Positions 52,915 to 62,632 of a DNA stretch of 64,000 nucleotides are shown piece by piece. Location: assembly GCF_019429485.1 (NCBI RefSeq), contig NZ_JAHXZN010000001.1, forward strand, positions 992,001 through 1,056,000, read 5' to 3'. This DNA comes from Sphingomonas citri (GTDB taxonomy: Bacteria; Pseudomonadota; Alphaproteobacteria; Sphingomonadales; Sphingomonadaceae). Numbering within the stretch: the first letter of the stretch is position 1; every line of letters starts with the position of its first letter. The notes beneath the pieces were generated by a model. It had not been told where the DNA came from. It worked only from the letters and a program-made list of their open reading frames with translations, and searched no databases. The position numbers and the translations under genes were made by a program.

Positions 52915-53307
52915 TTACTCGGCGCTCGCCGCCTCGGTCTCGGCCGGGGCCGCGGCGGCCTCCTGCTGCGCCTTCAGCTTCTCGGCACGCTCCTCGGCGC
53001 GCTCCTTGGCCTTCTCGCCCGGCTCGCCCTTCTTCGGGTTGCTGCGCGCGGCGCGCTCCTTAACGCCCGCGGCGTCGAGGAAGCGGGCGACGCGGTCGGT
53101 CGGCTGCGCGCCGACGCCCAGCCAGTGCTTGGCGCGCTCGGCGTCGAGCACGATGCGCTTCTCGTCGTCCTTGCCGAGCAGCGGGTTGTAGTTGCCGATC
53201 TTCTCGATGAACTTGCCGTCACGCGGGCTGCGCGCGTCGGCCACCACGATGCGGTAATAGGGACGCTTCTTGGAGCCGCCGCGCGACAGGCGAATGCTGA
53301 GTGCCAT
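52915..53307 (-). CDS. rpsP: 30S ribosomal protein S16
   Basis: A 130-residue S16 with the conserved start [20 protein letters not shown], then [17 protein letters not shown] and [17 protein letters not shown]. The Lys/Glu/Ala-rich C-terminal extension after residue 85 is usual for alphaproteobacteria. It lies between ffh and rimM as in related genomes. Confidence 0.96.
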   Translation of the reverse strand: MALSIRLSRGGSKKRPYYRIVVADARSPRDGKFIEKIGNYNPLLGKDDEKRIVLDAERAKHWLGVGAQPTDRVARFLDAAGVKERAARSNPKKGEPGEKAKERAEERAEKLKAQQEAAAAPAETEAASAE

Positions 53308-53336
53308 GGTGTTCGTCTTCCTTCTGTGTGTCTGTG

Positions 53337-53354
53337 CCCCGGCAAGCGCCGGGA
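53337..53354. repeat. Half-copy of a family B palindrome
   Basis: CCCCGGCAAGCGCCGGGA is one palindromic arm like those of family B, in the ffh-rpsP gap. Confidence 0.5.
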
Positions 53355-53403
53355 TCGTCTAGGTTATTGTCGTCACGTCCGCGCCGCCGGGCGGCGCGTA
53401 CCG

Positions 53404-54933
53404 TTACTTCTTGAAGCGGAACCCGGGCGGCAGGCCGCCAGGGATGTTGCCGGGCAGACCGCCGCCGGGCAGCCCGGGCAATCCCGGACCGCCGCCCGGC
53501 CCGCCGAGCTTGCCCATCATGTCGCCCATGTCGGCGCCCCCGATCGCGCTGCCGAGGCCGCCGAGGCCGCCCTTGCCGAGCATCGCCATCATGCCCTTGA
53601 GCCCGCCCATCTTCTTGATCTTCTTCATGGCGGTCGACATCTCGAGGTGCATTTTGAGGAGCTTGTTGACCTCCTGCACGGTCGTGCCCGAGCCCTTGGC
53701 GATGCGGATCTTGCGCTTGGCGTTGATCAGCTCGGGCTTGGCGCGCTCCTTGGCGGTCATCGAGCCGATCATCGCGTCGAGATGCACCAGCATCTTGTCG
53801 CTGCCCGGCACCGAGTCCATCGCCGCCTGCGCCTTCTTCATGCCCGGCAGCATGCCCGCGAGCGCGCCCAGCCCGCCCATGCGCTTCATCTGCGCGAGCT
53901 GACCGCGCAGGTCGTTCATGTCGAACTGGCCCTTGGCGAGCCGAGTCGCCATGCGCTCGGCGTCTTCCTGCTGGATCGACTCGGCGGCGCGCTCGACCAG
54001 GCTGACGACGTCGCCCATGCCGAGGATGCGGCCCGCGACGCGCGACGCGTGGAACGCCTCAAGCGCATCGAGCTTCTCGCCGACGCCGGCGAACTTGATC
54101 GGCTTGCCGGTGACCGCGCGCATCGACAGCGCGGCGCCGCCGCGCGCGTCGCCGTCCATGCGGGTGAGCACCACGCCGGTGAGCGGCACCTGCTCGGAGA
54201 AGTTCTGCGCGACGTTGACCGCGTCCTGGCCCGTCAGCGAGTCGACGACGAGCAGGATCTCCTGCGGCTTGGCCACCTCGGCGACCGCCTTCATCTCGTC
54301 CATCAGCGCTTGGTCGACGTGGAGTCGGCCGGCCGTGTCGAGCATCAGCACGTCGAAGCCCTGCAGCTTGGCGGCCTGGAGCGCGCGGCGCGCGATCTCG
54401 ACCGGCTGCTGGCCCGCAACGATCGGCAGCGTCGCCACCTCGACCTGCGTGCCGAGCGTGGCGAGCTGCTCCTGCGCGGCCGGGCGGTTGACGTCGAGCG
54501 ACGCCATGAGGACCTTCTTGGCCGAACGCCCGGTCATCGAGCTGCTCGACAGGCGCTTGGCGATCTTGGCGGTGGTCGTGGTCTTGCCCGAGCCCTGCAG
54601 GCCGACCATCATCACCACCGCCGGCGGCGCGACGTTGAGCTGGAGCTCGGCCGCGGCGGGATCGTCGCCGCCGAGCATCCGCACCAGTGCGTCGTTGACG
54701 ATCTTGATGACCTGCTGCCCCGGTGTGACCGAGCGCAGCACGTTCTGGCCAACCGCTTCCTCGGTGACCTCGTCGACGAAGGCGCGCGCCACCGGCAGCG
54801 CGACGTCGGCCTCGAGCAGCGCGACGCGCACCTCGCGCATCGCGGCGCGCACGTCGGCCTCGGTCAGCGCGCCGCGGCCACGCAACCGGTCGAAGACGCC
54901 GCCGAGACGATCGCTGAGGCTGTCGAACATCAT
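53404..54933 (-). CDS. ffh: Signal recognition particle protein Ffh
   Basis: The 509-residue SRP GTPase that targets membrane proteins co-translationally. N domain at 1-85, G domain with MMVGLQGSGKTTTTAKIAKR (P-loop), DVNRPAAQEQL, MLDTAGRLHVDQAL and GVVLTRMDGDARGGAALS, and the Met-rich M domain (DLRGQLAQMKRMGGLGAL, MIGSMTAKERAKPELINAKR). The C-terminal Gly/Pro-rich tail (PGGGPGLPGLPGGGLPG) is typical of the group. Start ATG 54933, with a second ATG next to it. Confidence 0.96.
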   Translation of the reverse strand: MMFDSLSDRLGGVFDRLRGRGALTEADVRAAMREVRVALLEADVALPVARAFVDEVTEEAVGQNVLRSVTPGQQVIKIVNDALVRMLGGDDPAAAELQLNVAPPAVVMMVGLQGSGKTTTTAKIAKRLSSSSMTGRSAKKVLMASLDVNRPAAQEQLATLGTQVEVATLPIVAGQQPVEIARRALQAAKLQGFDVLMLDTAGRLHVDQALMDEMKAVAEVAKPQEILLVVDSLTGQDAVNVAQNFSEQVPLTGVVLTRMDGDARGGAALSMRAVTGKPIKFAGVGEKLDALEAFHASRVAGRILGMGDVVSLVERAAESIQQEDAERMATRLAKGQFDMNDLRGQLAQMKRMGGLGALAGMLPGMKKAQAAMDSVPGSDKMLVHLDAMIGSMTAKERAKPELINAKRKIRIAKGSGTTVQEVNKLLKMHLEMSTAMKKIKKMGGLKGMMAMLGKGGLGGLGSAIGGADMGDMMGKLGGPGGGPGLPGLPGGGLPGNIPGGLPPGFRFKK

Positions 54934-55178
54934 CTATCCTTCCCATCCGCCGCCAAACGCAAAAGCGCCGGCGGGCGAAACCTCGCCGGCCAGCGGGCAC
55001 CACATGGGCGCATGTCGATCGCGTTCAACGGTGGAACGTGCGGCGGCTGTTAGAGGAAGTGGGAGCGGGATGCAAGGTGCCGGGTAGGTGGGTGGTCGCG
55101 ACGGGGACGAGTGGCTGTCCCGCCCGCCGCCGCTGCTTCAGCCACTTACCGTTTTGTGGCTTGCCCCCTAACCTCCTC

Positions 55179-55274
55179 CGTCATCCCGGACTTGTTCCGG
55201 GATCCACCCGTCCGCGTGCCTCACGGCGGTTGAGAAGGCGGCACAGTGGATCCCGGAACAAGTCCGGGATGACG
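55179..55274. repeat. Dispersed inverted repeat, family A copy 5
   Basis: The best preserved copy: GTCATCCCGGACTTGTTCCG on the left and CGGAACAAGTCCGGGATGAC on the right are perfectly complementary over 20 bases. It lies between valS and ffh; the rest of 54934-55345 has no gene. Confidence 0.9.
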
Positions 55275-55345
55275 GGAGAATGACGGGGAGCAGGCGTGCT
55301 CCCCTCCCAACGATGGTCGGGCGATCTCAGCCGCCCGCCCGCCCC

Positions 55346-58003
55346 TCACCCCAGCCGCGCCAGCGCCGTGGCGAAGCGCTCCGCGTCCGCCGCCTTCTCG
55401 GCGTGGTCGGCGCGCGCCTTCTCCACCGCCTCCGGCTTGGCGCGCTCGACGAAGCTCGCGTTGCCGAGCCGCCCCGCCAGCGAGTCGCGCTCCTTCTCCG
55501 CCGCGGCGAGCGACTTCTGCAACCGCTGCCGCTCCGCCTCCAGGTCGATCACGCCCTCCAGCGCGAGCGTGAACGTCTCCGCGCCCCACAGGATGGGCGC
55601 GCGCGCGCCGCTCGCCTCGCCCGGCGTCAGCGTGACGCGCGCGAGCCGCTCCACATAAGGTGCGATCGCCGCCGGCACGCTGCCCGCCCCGGTGTGGAGC
55701 GCGATGCGCGCGCCCGGCGGCACGTTGAGCTCGGCGCGCGCACCGCGGACCGCCTCGACCAGCTCGATCAGCCGCTCGACCTCCTGGGTCGCGGAAGGGT
55801 CGAGCGCGCGCGCGTCCGCCATCGGCCAATGCGCGACGATCAGCTCGTGCTCGCGCGGCGCCAGCGCGTGCCACAGCTCCTCGGTGATGAAGGGCATGAA
55901 CGGATGGAGCAGCACCAGGATCTGGTCGAGCACCCAACCCGCGACTGCCCTGGTTTCGTCGTCGATCTGCCCTTTGATGAGCTCGAGATACCAGTCGCAG
56001 AAGCGGCTCCACACGAATTGGTAGATCGCGTTGGCGGCGGCGTCGAAGCGATAGTCGGCGAGCGCGAGGTCGACCGCCTGCACCGTCGCCACTGTCTCCG
56101 CGACGATCCACTTGTTCACCGGGTTGGAGGCGAGCGGCGGCTCCAGCGTGATCGAGCCGCCGATCCCGTTGGCCTGGGCGAAGCGGCTGGCGTTCCACAG
56201 CTTGGTCGCGAAGTTGCGATAGCCCTCGACGCGCTTCTCATCCATCTTGATGTCGCGGCCCTGGCTCTCCATCGCCGCCATGAAGAAGCGCAGCGCGTCG
56301 GCGCCGTAGCGATCGATCAGCCCGAGTGGGTCGACGGTGTTGCCCTTGGACTTGGACATCTTGGCGCCGTCGGCGGCGCGGACCAGGCCGTGCAGGTAGA
56401 GCGTGCGGAACGGCACCTCGCCCATGAAGTGCATGCCTTGCATCATCATCCGCGCGTCCCAGAAGAACAGGATGTCGAAACCCGAGACGAGCACGTCATT
56501 GGGGTAGCGACCGCCGAGCGTGCGGTCCGCCGTGTCGGGCCAGCCCATCGTCGCGAAGGGCCAGAGCGCGCTGGAGAACCAGGTGTCGAGCACGTCGGGG
56601 TCGCGCGTCAGCGCCACGCCCGCGCCCGCCTCGGCCTGCGCCTCTTCCTCGGTCTCGGCGACATAGGCGCGGCCGTCGGCGTCGAACCACGCCGGGATCT
56701 GGTGCCCCCACCAGAGCTGGCGCGACACGCACCACGGCTGGATGTTCTCCATCCAGTTGAAGAAGGTCTTCTCCCACGACTTGGGCACCAGCTTGATCGC
56801 GCCCGAGCGCACCGCCTCGATCGCGGGCTGGGCGAGCGTCGCGGCGTCGACATACCATTGGTCGGTCAGCCACGGCTCGATCACCGCGCCCGATCGGTCG
56901 CCGAACGGCGTCTGGATCACGCGCGGCTCGGCGTCGTGCGCGCCCCCTTCCTTGTCGACGTGCGGGAGCAGCACGCTCGCCTCCTTGAGCCGCACGACCA
57001 CCAGCCGGCGCGCGTCCTGCTCAGCCTTGGCGTCGTTGCCGGGCAGGCCGAGGAACTCAGCCGGGATCAACCCGTCCGCGGTCTGCACCACGCGCGCTCG
57101 CGCATCGAGCATGTTGAGCATGTCCCGCGCCTCGATCCCGGCGCGGCGGCCGACCTCGAAGTCGTTGAAGTCGTGCCCCGGCGTGATCTTCACCGCGCCC
57201 GAGCCGAGCGCGGGGTCGGCGTGCTCGTCGGCGACGATCGGGATCAGCCGCCCGGTGATCGGCAGCCGCACCTGCTTGCCCACCAGAGCGGTGTAGCGCG
57301 TGTCCTCGGGGTGCACCGCCACCGCCATGTCGGCGAGCATCGTCTCGGGCCGCGTCGTCGCCACCTCGATCGACCCAGAGCCGTCGGCGAGCGGGTAGCG
57401 CAGCCGCCAGAAGCTGCCGCGCACCTCGCGCGTTTCCACCTCGAGGTCGCTGATCGCGGTGCCGAGGCCCGGGTCCCAGTTGACCAGCCGCTTGTCGCGG
57501 TAGAGCAGCCCCTGGCGGTGCAGCTCGACGAACACCTTGAGCACCGCGCGCGAGAAGCCCTCGTCCATGGTGAAGCGCTCATTGGCCCAGTCCATCGAGC
57601 AGCCGAGCCGGCGCAGCTGGCGCGTGATCTCGCCGCCGCTCTCCGCCTTCCACTCCCAGACGCGCGCGACGAACGCCTCCCGCGACAGGTCGGTGCGCTT
57701 CTCGCCTTTGGCCGCCATCTGGCGCTCCACCACCATCTGCGTGGCGATGCCGGCATGGTCGGTGCCGACCACCCACAGGGCGTCCTTGCCCTTGAGCCGG
57801 GCGTGGCGCGTCAGAAGGTCCTGCAGCGTGTTGTCGAGGGCGTGGCCGATATGGAGCGAGCCCGTCACGTTCGGCGGCGGGTTGACGATCGTCCAGGGCT
57901 CGGCGTTGGGGCGCTCGGGGCGGAACAGGCCCTTGTCTTCCCAGTGCGTGTACCAGCGGCGCTCGATCGCGGCGGGGTCGAAGGTCTTGGCGAGCTCGGT
58001 CAT
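55346..58003 (-). CDS. valS: Valyl-tRNA synthetase
   Basis: An 885-residue class I synthetase charging tRNA-Val. HIGH motif in [22 protein letters not shown] in [17 protein letters not shown], editing-domain residues in [20 protein letters not shown], and the C-terminal coiled coil ([20 protein letters not shown]) that contacts the tRNA. Full length. Single gene between ffh and the rplQ terminator. Confidence 0.96.
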   Translation of the reverse strand: MTELAKTFDPAAIERRWYTHWEDKGLFRPERPNAEPWTIVNPPPNVTGSLHIGHALDNTLQDLLTRHARLKGKDALWVVGTDHAGIATQMVVERQMAAKGEKRTDLSREAFVARVWEWKAESGGEITRQLRRLGCSMDWANERFTMDEGFSRAVLKVFVELHRQGLLYRDKRLVNWDPGLGTAISDLEVETREVRGSFWRLRYPLADGSGSIEVATTRPETMLADMAVAVHPEDTRYTALVGKQVRLPITGRLIPIVADEHADPALGSGAVKITPGHDFNDFEVGRRAGIEARDMLNMLDARARVVQTADGLIPAEFLGLPGNDAKAEQDARRLVVVRLKEASVLLPHVDKEGGAHDAEPRVIQTPFGDRSGAVIEPWLTDQWYVDAATLAQPAIEAVRSGAIKLVPKSWEKTFFNWMENIQPWCVSRQLWWGHQIPAWFDADGRAYVAETEEEAQAEAGAGVALTRDPDVLDTWFSSALWPFATMGWPDTADRTLGGRYPNDVLVSGFDILFFWDARMMMQGMHFMGEVPFRTLYLHGLVRAADGAKMSKSKGNTVDPLGLIDRYGADALRFFMAAMESQGRDIKMDEKRVEGYRNFATKLWNASRFAQANGIGGSITLEPPLASNPVNKWIVAETVATVQAVDLALADYRFDAAANAIYQFVWSRFCDWYLELIKGQIDDETRAVAGWVLDQILVLLHPFMPFITEELWHALAPREHELIVAHWPMADARALDPSATQEVERLIELVEAVRGARAELNVPPGARIALHTGAGSVPAAIAPYVERLARVTLTPGEASGARAPILWGAETFTLALEGVIDLEAERQRLQKSLAAAEKERDSLAGRLGNASFVERAKPEAVEKARADHAEKAADAERFATALARLG

Positions 58004-58061
58004 GGCCCGGCGGCTATCCCGCGTCGCGCCAAAAGGGAAGACCGCGTCGGCGCCGCATAGC

Positions 58062-58097
58062 AGAAGGGCCGCCCCGGTCTCCCGGGACGACCCTTCT
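58062..58097 (-). terminator. Hairpin after rplQ
   Basis: A 16-pair stem (AGAAGGGTCGTCCCGG with CCGGGGCGGCCCTTCT read on the minus strand) about 24 bases after the rplQ stop. Two pairs are G-U on the minus-strand RNA but would be A-C mismatches on the plus-strand RNA, supporting function for the ribosomal transcript. No T run follows. Confidence 0.7.
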
Positions 58098-58120
58098 GTC
58101 AGCCTCGCGGCGCGCCTGGA

Positions 58121-58543
58121 TCAGGCAGCGACGTCGAAGTCCTCGTCGGTCGTCACCGGGCCCGAGTCCTGGCCCTTGGCGGCGACGTCGCGGTCGACGA
58201 ACTCGATGATCGCCATCGGCGACGCGTCCGAGGCGCGGATGCCCGCCTTGATGATGCGGGTGTAGCCGCCGTTGCGCGACGCGTAGCGCGGCGCGAGCAC
58301 GTCGAACAGCTTCACCAGCTGCGCGTCGTCGAGCAGCCGCGCATGGGCGAGACGACGGTTGCTGAGACCGCCCTTCTTGCCGAGCGTGATCAGCTTCTCG
58401 ATGTACGGGCGAAGCTCCTTCGCCTTCGCGACGGTGGTGGTGATCTGCTCATGCTTGATCAGCGCGGCCGACATGTTGCGGAACAGCGCCTGGCGATGGG
58501 CCGAGGTGCGCTGCAGCTTACGACCGCCAACTCTATGACGCAT
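58121..58543 (-). CDS. rplQ: 50S ribosomal protein L17
   Basis: 140 residues: [40 protein letters not shown] and [20 protein letters not shown] are universal L17 blocks. An acidic C-terminal tail follows. It is the last gene of the alpha operon, separated from rpoA by 219 bases with three strong hairpins. Confidence 0.96.
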   Translation of the reverse strand: MRHRVGGRKLQRTSAHRQALFRNMSAALIKHEQITTTVAKAKELRPYIEKLITLGKKGGLSNRRLAHARLLDDAQLVKLFDVLAPRYASRNGGYTRIIKAGIRASDASPMAIIEFVDRDVAAKGQDSGPVTTDEDFDVAA

Positions 58544-58664
58544 GGGTCTTTCCTTTCGTTCGTCAGGGGGCCGTGTGAGGTACCCCGGGCCTGGTGGGGA
58601 CGCTTGAGCCCACCTTTGTCACGTCGCTCCCGTGGGAGCCTCTATACTATAGGAGACCGGGTGG

Positions 58665-58756
58665 CGCCGCGGCGAAGCCGCGGCGTCGGGCGGGTGCCGC
58701 CTGCGGCACCCGCCGGCCGGGGCTGTCCGTCGCGCGTATAGCTCAGGCTATACGCG
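58665..58756 (-). repeat. Three perfect hairpins in series between rpoA and rplQ
   Basis: Stems of 9 (58665-58685, loop GAA), 11 (58690-58713, loop of two) and 10 base pairs (58733-58756, loop TCAG on the plus strand), all perfect. The last ends six bases from the rpoA stop. A weaker palindrome (GCTCCCGTGGGAGC) lies just beyond at 58626. Confidence 0.75.
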
Positions 58757-58762
58757 TGCGGA

Positions 58763-59827
58763 TCAGCCCATGATCTCCTGCTCGAGCTTCTTGGCGACTT
58801 CCTCGATGTTCTCGGGCGGCCAGCCGGGGATCTCCATACCCAGCCGCAGCCCCATCGACGAGAGCACTTCCTTGATCTCGTTGAGCGACTTGCGCCCGAA
58901 GTTCGGGGTCCGCAGCATCTCCGCCTCGGTCTTCCCGACGAGATCACCGATATAGATGATGTTGTCGTTCTTGAGGCAGTTGGCCGAACGCACCGAGAGC
59001 TCGAGCTCGTCGACCTTCTTGAGCAGGTAGCGGTTGATCTGCGCGGTGTCGCTGGCGACCTCGCCGCCCGACGCCGCCGGGGCCGCGACGCCGACCGGGG
59101 CCGAGCGCGTGACCGACGAATCGTCGAAGTGAACGAACAGCGCCAGCTGGTCCTGCAGGATGCGACCGGCATAGCCCACCGCGTCCTCTGGGGTGACGGT
59201 GCCGTCGGTCTCGATCGTCAGGGTCAGCTTGTCGTAATCAAGGTCCTGCCCGACGCGGGTCGGGTCGACCTTGTACGAGACCTGACGCACCGGCGAGTAG
59301 AGCGCGTCGACCGGGATCAGCCCGATCGGCGCGTCGGCCGGGCGGTTGTTCACCGCGGCGACATAGCCCTTACCGACGTCGGCGGTGAGCTCCATGTTGA
59401 GCGTCGCGCCCTCATCGAGGTGGCAGATCACCAGCTCGGGGTTCATCACCTCGATGTCGCCCGACACCGCGATGTCGCCCGCCTTGACCTCGGACGGACC
59501 GGTCGCCGAGAGCTGGAGGCGCTTCGGCCCCTCGCCCTGCATGCGGATCGCGATCTGCTTGACGTTGAGGACGATGTCGGTGACGTCCTCGCGCACGCCC
59601 GCGAGCGAGCTGAACTCGTGCAGCACGTTCTCGATCTTGATCGAGGTGACCGCGGCACCCTGCAGCGAGGAGAGCAGGACGCGGCGCAGCGCGTTGCCCA
59701 GCGTCAGCCCGAAGCCACGCTCCAGCGGCTCGGCGACGAAGGTCGCCTTGCGCTTGCCGTCACCGCTCTTCTTCTCGAGCTGGTTGGGCTTCTTCAGTTC
59801 TTGCCAGTTCTTTGCGTTGACAGACAA
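58763..59827 (-). CDS. rpoA: RNA polymerase alpha subunit
   Basis: A 354-residue alpha subunit. N-terminal assembly domain: [20 protein letters not shown] and [21 protein letters not shown]-terminal domain: [40 protein letters not shown], which bind UP elements and activators. An Ala/Gly-rich linker joins them. Confidence 0.97.
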   Translation of the reverse strand: MSVNAKNWQELKKPNQLEKKSGDGKRKATFVAEPLERGFGLTLGNALRRVLLSSLQGAAVTSIKIENVLHEFSSLAGVREDVTDIVLNVKQIAIRMQGEGPKRLQLSATGPSEVKAGDIAVSGDIEVMNPELVICHLDEGATLNMELTADVGKGYVAAVNNRPADAPIGLIPVDALYSPVRQVSYKVDPTRVGQDLDYDKLTLTIETDGTVTPEDAVGYAGRILQDQLALFVHFDDSSVTRSAPVGVAAPAASGGEVASDTAQINRYLLKKVDELELSVRSANCLKNDNIIYIGDLVGKTEAEMLRTPNFGRKSLNEIKEVLSSMGLRLGMEIPGWPPENIEEVAKKLEQEIMG

Positions 59828-59919
59828 GCTCTCGTCCCCTGGGGTTGGGCCGGCGCTGGCGGGCGCCGACCGGGTAATGGACGCAGCCGCTCGTCAGCGG
59901 CCACGCGAAGAACATCGGA

Positions 59920-60309
59920 TCAGACGCGACGCCGCTTCGACGGACGCACGCCGTTGTGCGGGATCGAGGTCACGTCGCGGATCGACGTGATCTGGAAACC
60001 GACCGCCTGCAGCGCGCGGAGCGCCGACTCGCGACCCGAACCCGGCCCCTTGACCTCGACCTCGAGCGTGCGGACGCCGTGCTCGGCGGCCTTCTTGCCC
60101 GCGTCCTCGGCCGCGACCTGCGCGGCGTACGGAGTCGACTTGCGGCTGCCCTTGAACCCCATCATGCCCGCGGACGACCAGCTGATGGCGTTGCCCTGCG
60201 CGTCGGTGATGGTGATCATGGTGTTGTTGAAGCTGGCGTTCACGTGAGCGACGCCCGCGGTGATGTTCTTGCGTTCGCGCCGGCGAATGCGCTGCGGTGC
60301 CTGAGCCAT
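59920..60309 (-). CDS. rpsK: 30S ribosomal protein S11
   Basis: 129 residues including [40 protein letters not shown] and [20 protein letters not shown], the invariant C-terminal part of S11. Located between rpsM and rpoA as in the standard alpha operon. Confidence 0.97.
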   Translation of the reverse strand: MAQAPQRIRRRERKNITAGVAHVNASFNNTMITITDAQGNAISWSSAGMMGFKGSRKSTPYAAQVAAEDAGKKAAEHGVRTLEVEVKGPGSGRESALRALQAVGFQITSIRDVTSIPHNGVRPSKRRRV

Positions 60310-60393
60310 GTGGTGTTCCTGACCTTAGATTCCAATACGGAGGGCGGGAGGCTGTCCGCCTCGTGCCTGCCTTCCGGCGGAGAAGAAGAAGAA

Positions 60394-60417
60394 GAAAATC
60401 GTCCCCGGACGATTTTC
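60394..60417 (-). terminator. Hairpin directly after the rpsM stop
   Basis: GAAAATCGTCC and GGACGATTTTC form a perfect eleven-base stem with a two-base loop, immediately after the rpsM stop. On the minus strand it is followed by TTCTTCTTCTTCTCC. It could reduce read-through from rpsM into rpsK-rpoA or protect the rpsM 3' end. Confidence 0.55.
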
Positions 60418-60786
60418 TTACTTCTTCTTACCCGCGATCGGCTTCGCCTTGCCCTTGCGGGTGCGCGCGTTGGTGTGCGTGCGCTGGCCGCGGACCGGCA
60501 GGCCCTTGCGGTGACGCAGGCCGCGATAGCAGGCGAGGTCCATCAGGCGCTTGATGTTCATCGCGGTCTCGCGACGAAGATCACCCTCGACGGTGTAGCC
60601 GGCATCGATCGCCTCGCGGATCTGCAGCACTTCCTGATCGGTCAGGTCCTGCACGCGCCGCTCCGGCGTGATGTTCAGCTTCTCGGTCAGCTCCTTGGCC
60701 TTGGCCGGCCCGATGCCGTGGATGTAGGTCAGCGCGATCACCACGCGCTTGTTGGTCGGGATGTTAACACCCGCGATACGTGCCAT
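60418..60786 (-). CDS. rpsM: 30S ribosomal protein S13
   Basis: 122 residues with [59 protein letters not shown] and the basic tail [11 protein letters not shown]. First gene of the alpha operon, separated from adk by over 1 kb with other sequence. Confidence 0.97.
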   Translation of the reverse strand: MARIAGVNIPTNKRVVIALTYIHGIGPAKAKELTEKLNITPERRVQDLTDQEVLQIREAIDAGYTVEGDLRRETAMNIKRLMDLACYRGLRHRKGLPVRGQRTHTNARTRKGKAKPIAGKKK

Positions 60787-60979
60787 GTGCTATATGTCTC
60801 CTGTGCTCCACGGGAAGCGGCATGGCTGCACGCATCCCATCTCAACGCATTGCCTTCCGCGCCCCCGCCCTGTCCGAGTCGCTCCCCGCCGAACGCAGGA
60901 AACGCGACGTGCGCACGAATGCGACGCCGACGAGTGAGAGTTTGGAAGGAAGGGCGGATAAGCGCGCGGGAACGCACTG

Positions 60980-61225
60980 TCAAGCAAGCGGTTCCGAGCC
61001 GTGGGTCGCCGATCGGCGCAGCGCGACCCATTTTCGCAGCGCCACGACGAACCAAGCGAGCTCGACCAGCCCGAACGGCCACGCGCCCTGGAGGAAGCCG
61101 TACGCGGAGCCCATCAGGCATCCCAGCGCGAACAGCAAGGTCCAGTACGGTGCCCGCTCCTCCATCATATAGCAGAGAAGCATGAAAGAGACGGCGAAGA
61201 GGCCGAAGAGGGTCAGGGCGTCCAT
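60980..61225 (-). CDS. Small conserved membrane protein
   Basis: An 81-residue protein with three hydrophobic segments (LTLFGLFAVSFMLLCYMM, WTLLFALGCLMGSAYGFL, GLVELAWFVVALRKWVAL). The YGFLQGAWPFGLVELAW motif recurs in small proteins of this group of bacteria, so it is probably a real gene, but no function is known. ATG 61225 is the natural start; the longer frame runs through repeat sequence. Confidence 0.6.
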   Translation of the reverse strand: MDALTLFGLFAVSFMLLCYMMEERAPYWTLLFALGCLMGSAYGFLQGAWPFGLVELAWFVVALRKWVALRRSATHGSEPLA

Positions 61226-61337
61226 GCGCCCGGTGTGGCGCATCGCGGGGGGAAGGGCCAGAGGGTCCCGGCCGGGCCATGGAGCGAAGGACGAGCGCGG
61301 GCGACTCGACTCGTGTCCCTGCCCTTGCCCTCGCCAA

Positions 61338-61438
61338 TGACGTCGTTTTGAACTCGTCTCAGGATCCACGGCGCCGCTCACCATCCAGCCGCGGCGCCTG
61401 CGGAGCGATGAAACCTGAAGCGATTTCAGGATGACGGG
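61338..61438. repeat. Dispersed inverted repeat, family A copy 6
   Basis: TTTTGAACTCGTCTCAGGAT on the left and CCTGAAGCGATTTCAGGATG on the right; more diverged than the other copies. The rest of 61226-61670 has no gene, apart from the hairpin at 61506-61536. Confidence 0.65.
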
Positions 61439-61505
61439 CGATGGAAGGCGTAGCGAGACGATCAGATCGCGCGAGCCCGGCGCCGCTACGCCGGACACGC
61501 GAAGA

Positions 61506-61536
61506 GCCGGCGGAGGACAGGGAACCCTCCGCCGGC
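61506..61536. repeat. Perfect GC-rich hairpin
   Basis: GCCGGCGGAGG and CCTCCGCCGGC form an eleven-base stem with a nine-base loop, with no T run on either side. It could be the end of a small transcript; no coding gene is next to it. Confidence 0.6.
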
Positions 61537-61754
61537 CTCGTCACCACCGGGAGAGAAGGTGACGAGTTCCGTATTGTCTTCGACGATCGGGCAGCGACCA
61601 CCGCCGCCCGTGGCACCTCTCTACCCGCCGCCCCGCTTCCGCAGCGTGGCAGGCGCATGAACTTTCCGTCATGTCCGTGAAACTGCGACCGTATCGGGGC
61701 CGATCGCCGCGCCGGGCCACGTGTGACGGCGCGAACGCATCTAGCGCAGCGCCC

Positions 61755-61982
61755 ATGCGTTCGGGCCGCATGGAGGAATTACAGCGCGCCTACGCCTCGC
61801 TCGAGACGTCGCGGCTCCGCGCCCGTGCCGCGGTGGAGGTGACGCCAACGGGGCTTCTCGCGCTCGGCGGGATGGTGGCGGCGATCCTGGCGGGCAGCGC
61901 GGCGATCGTGCTCGCCGCGCGTCGCCCGCCTGCCTCACCGCGGCTCAGCGATCGCCGAGGATCGACTCGATCTCGGCGGTGA
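61755..61982 (+). CDS. Small putative single-span membrane protein
   Basis: A 75-residue frame whose middle (VTPTGLLALGGMVAAILAGS AAIVLAAR, given here with a break) is a clear membrane segment preceded by an amphipathic helix (MEELQRAYASLETSRLRARA). It starts at ATG 61755 or 61770. The 3' end overlaps the 3' end of adk on the other strand by 38 bases. No family recognised; it may be spurious after residue 60. Confidence 0.4.
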   Translation: MRSGRMEELQRAYASLETSRLRARAAVEVTPTGLLALGGMVAAILAGSAAIVLAARRPPASPRLSDRRGSTRSRR

Positions 61983-62592
61983 CCTGGCCGATCTCGGCCA
62001 TGCCATCGACGCGGCGCACCAGCCCGCGCGACTCGTAGATCGGGATGATCGGCGCGGTCTTGGCGCGATACTCGGCCATGCGGGTCCGCACCGTCTGCTC
62101 ATTGTCGTCGGGGCGGCGCTTGAACTCGCTCGCGCCGCAGACGTCGCATATGTCGTCGACCTTGGGCCGCTTGAACGTGTCGTGATAGCCGGTGCCGCAG
62201 ACCGCACAGGTGAAGCGGCCGACGATCCGCTCGACCAGCGCATCCTCGTTCACCTCGAGCTCGATCACATGGTCGAGCGCCTGGCCGCGCTCCTCCAGCA
62301 GCAGATCGAGCGCGTCGGCCTGTGCCGCGGTGCGCGGATAGCCGTCGAAGATCGCGCCGCTGCCGGTGCCCGCATCCATCCGCTCGCCGATCAAAGCCGA
62401 GACGATCGCGTCCGAGACGAGCTCGCCCGCCTCCATCACCGCCTTGGCCTGGAGCCCCACCGGCGTGCCCGCCTTCACCGCGGCGCGAAGCATGTCGCCG
62501 GTGGAGAGCTGGACCATGCCGCGCTCCTCGACCAGCCGCTGCGCCTGGGTGCCCTTGCCCGCCCCCGGCGGCCCCAGCAGAATGATGTTCAC
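61945..62592 (-). CDS. adk: Adenylate kinase
   Basis: A 215-residue enzyme equilibrating ATP + AMP with 2 ADP. P-loop MNIILLGPPGAGKGTQAQRL, AMP site STGDMLRAAVKAGT, FDGYPRTAAQADAL, and a long LID domain with four Cys (CAVCGTGYH and CDVCGASEF) that should bind structural zinc. Downstream of secY by 40 bases, as usual. Confidence 0.96.
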   Translation of the reverse strand: MNIILLGPPGAGKGTQAQRLVEERGMVQLSTGDMLRAAVKAGTPVGLQAKAVMEAGELVSDAIVSALIGERMDAGTGSGAIFDGYPRTAAQADALDLLLEERGQALDHVIELEVNEDALVERIVGRFTCAVCGTGYHDTFKRPKVDDICDVCGASEFKRRPDDNEQTVRTRMAEYRAKTAPIIPIYESRGLVRRVDGMAEIGQVTAEIESILGDR

Positions 62593-62632
62593 GAGATAAC
62601 GCCTCCCTGTCGCGTCGTCCCGCGCCCCGCGT

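Noticed and set aside
55280..58060. 926-codon open frame antisense to valS
   Set aside because: Same artefact: composition is biased and no domain is visible, whereas valS is complete on the other strand.
60738..61337. Minus-strand frame of 199 codons covering the adk-rpsM gap
   Set aside because: Arg-rich translation without motifs; the small membrane frame at 60980-61225 in another phase looks more like a real protein.
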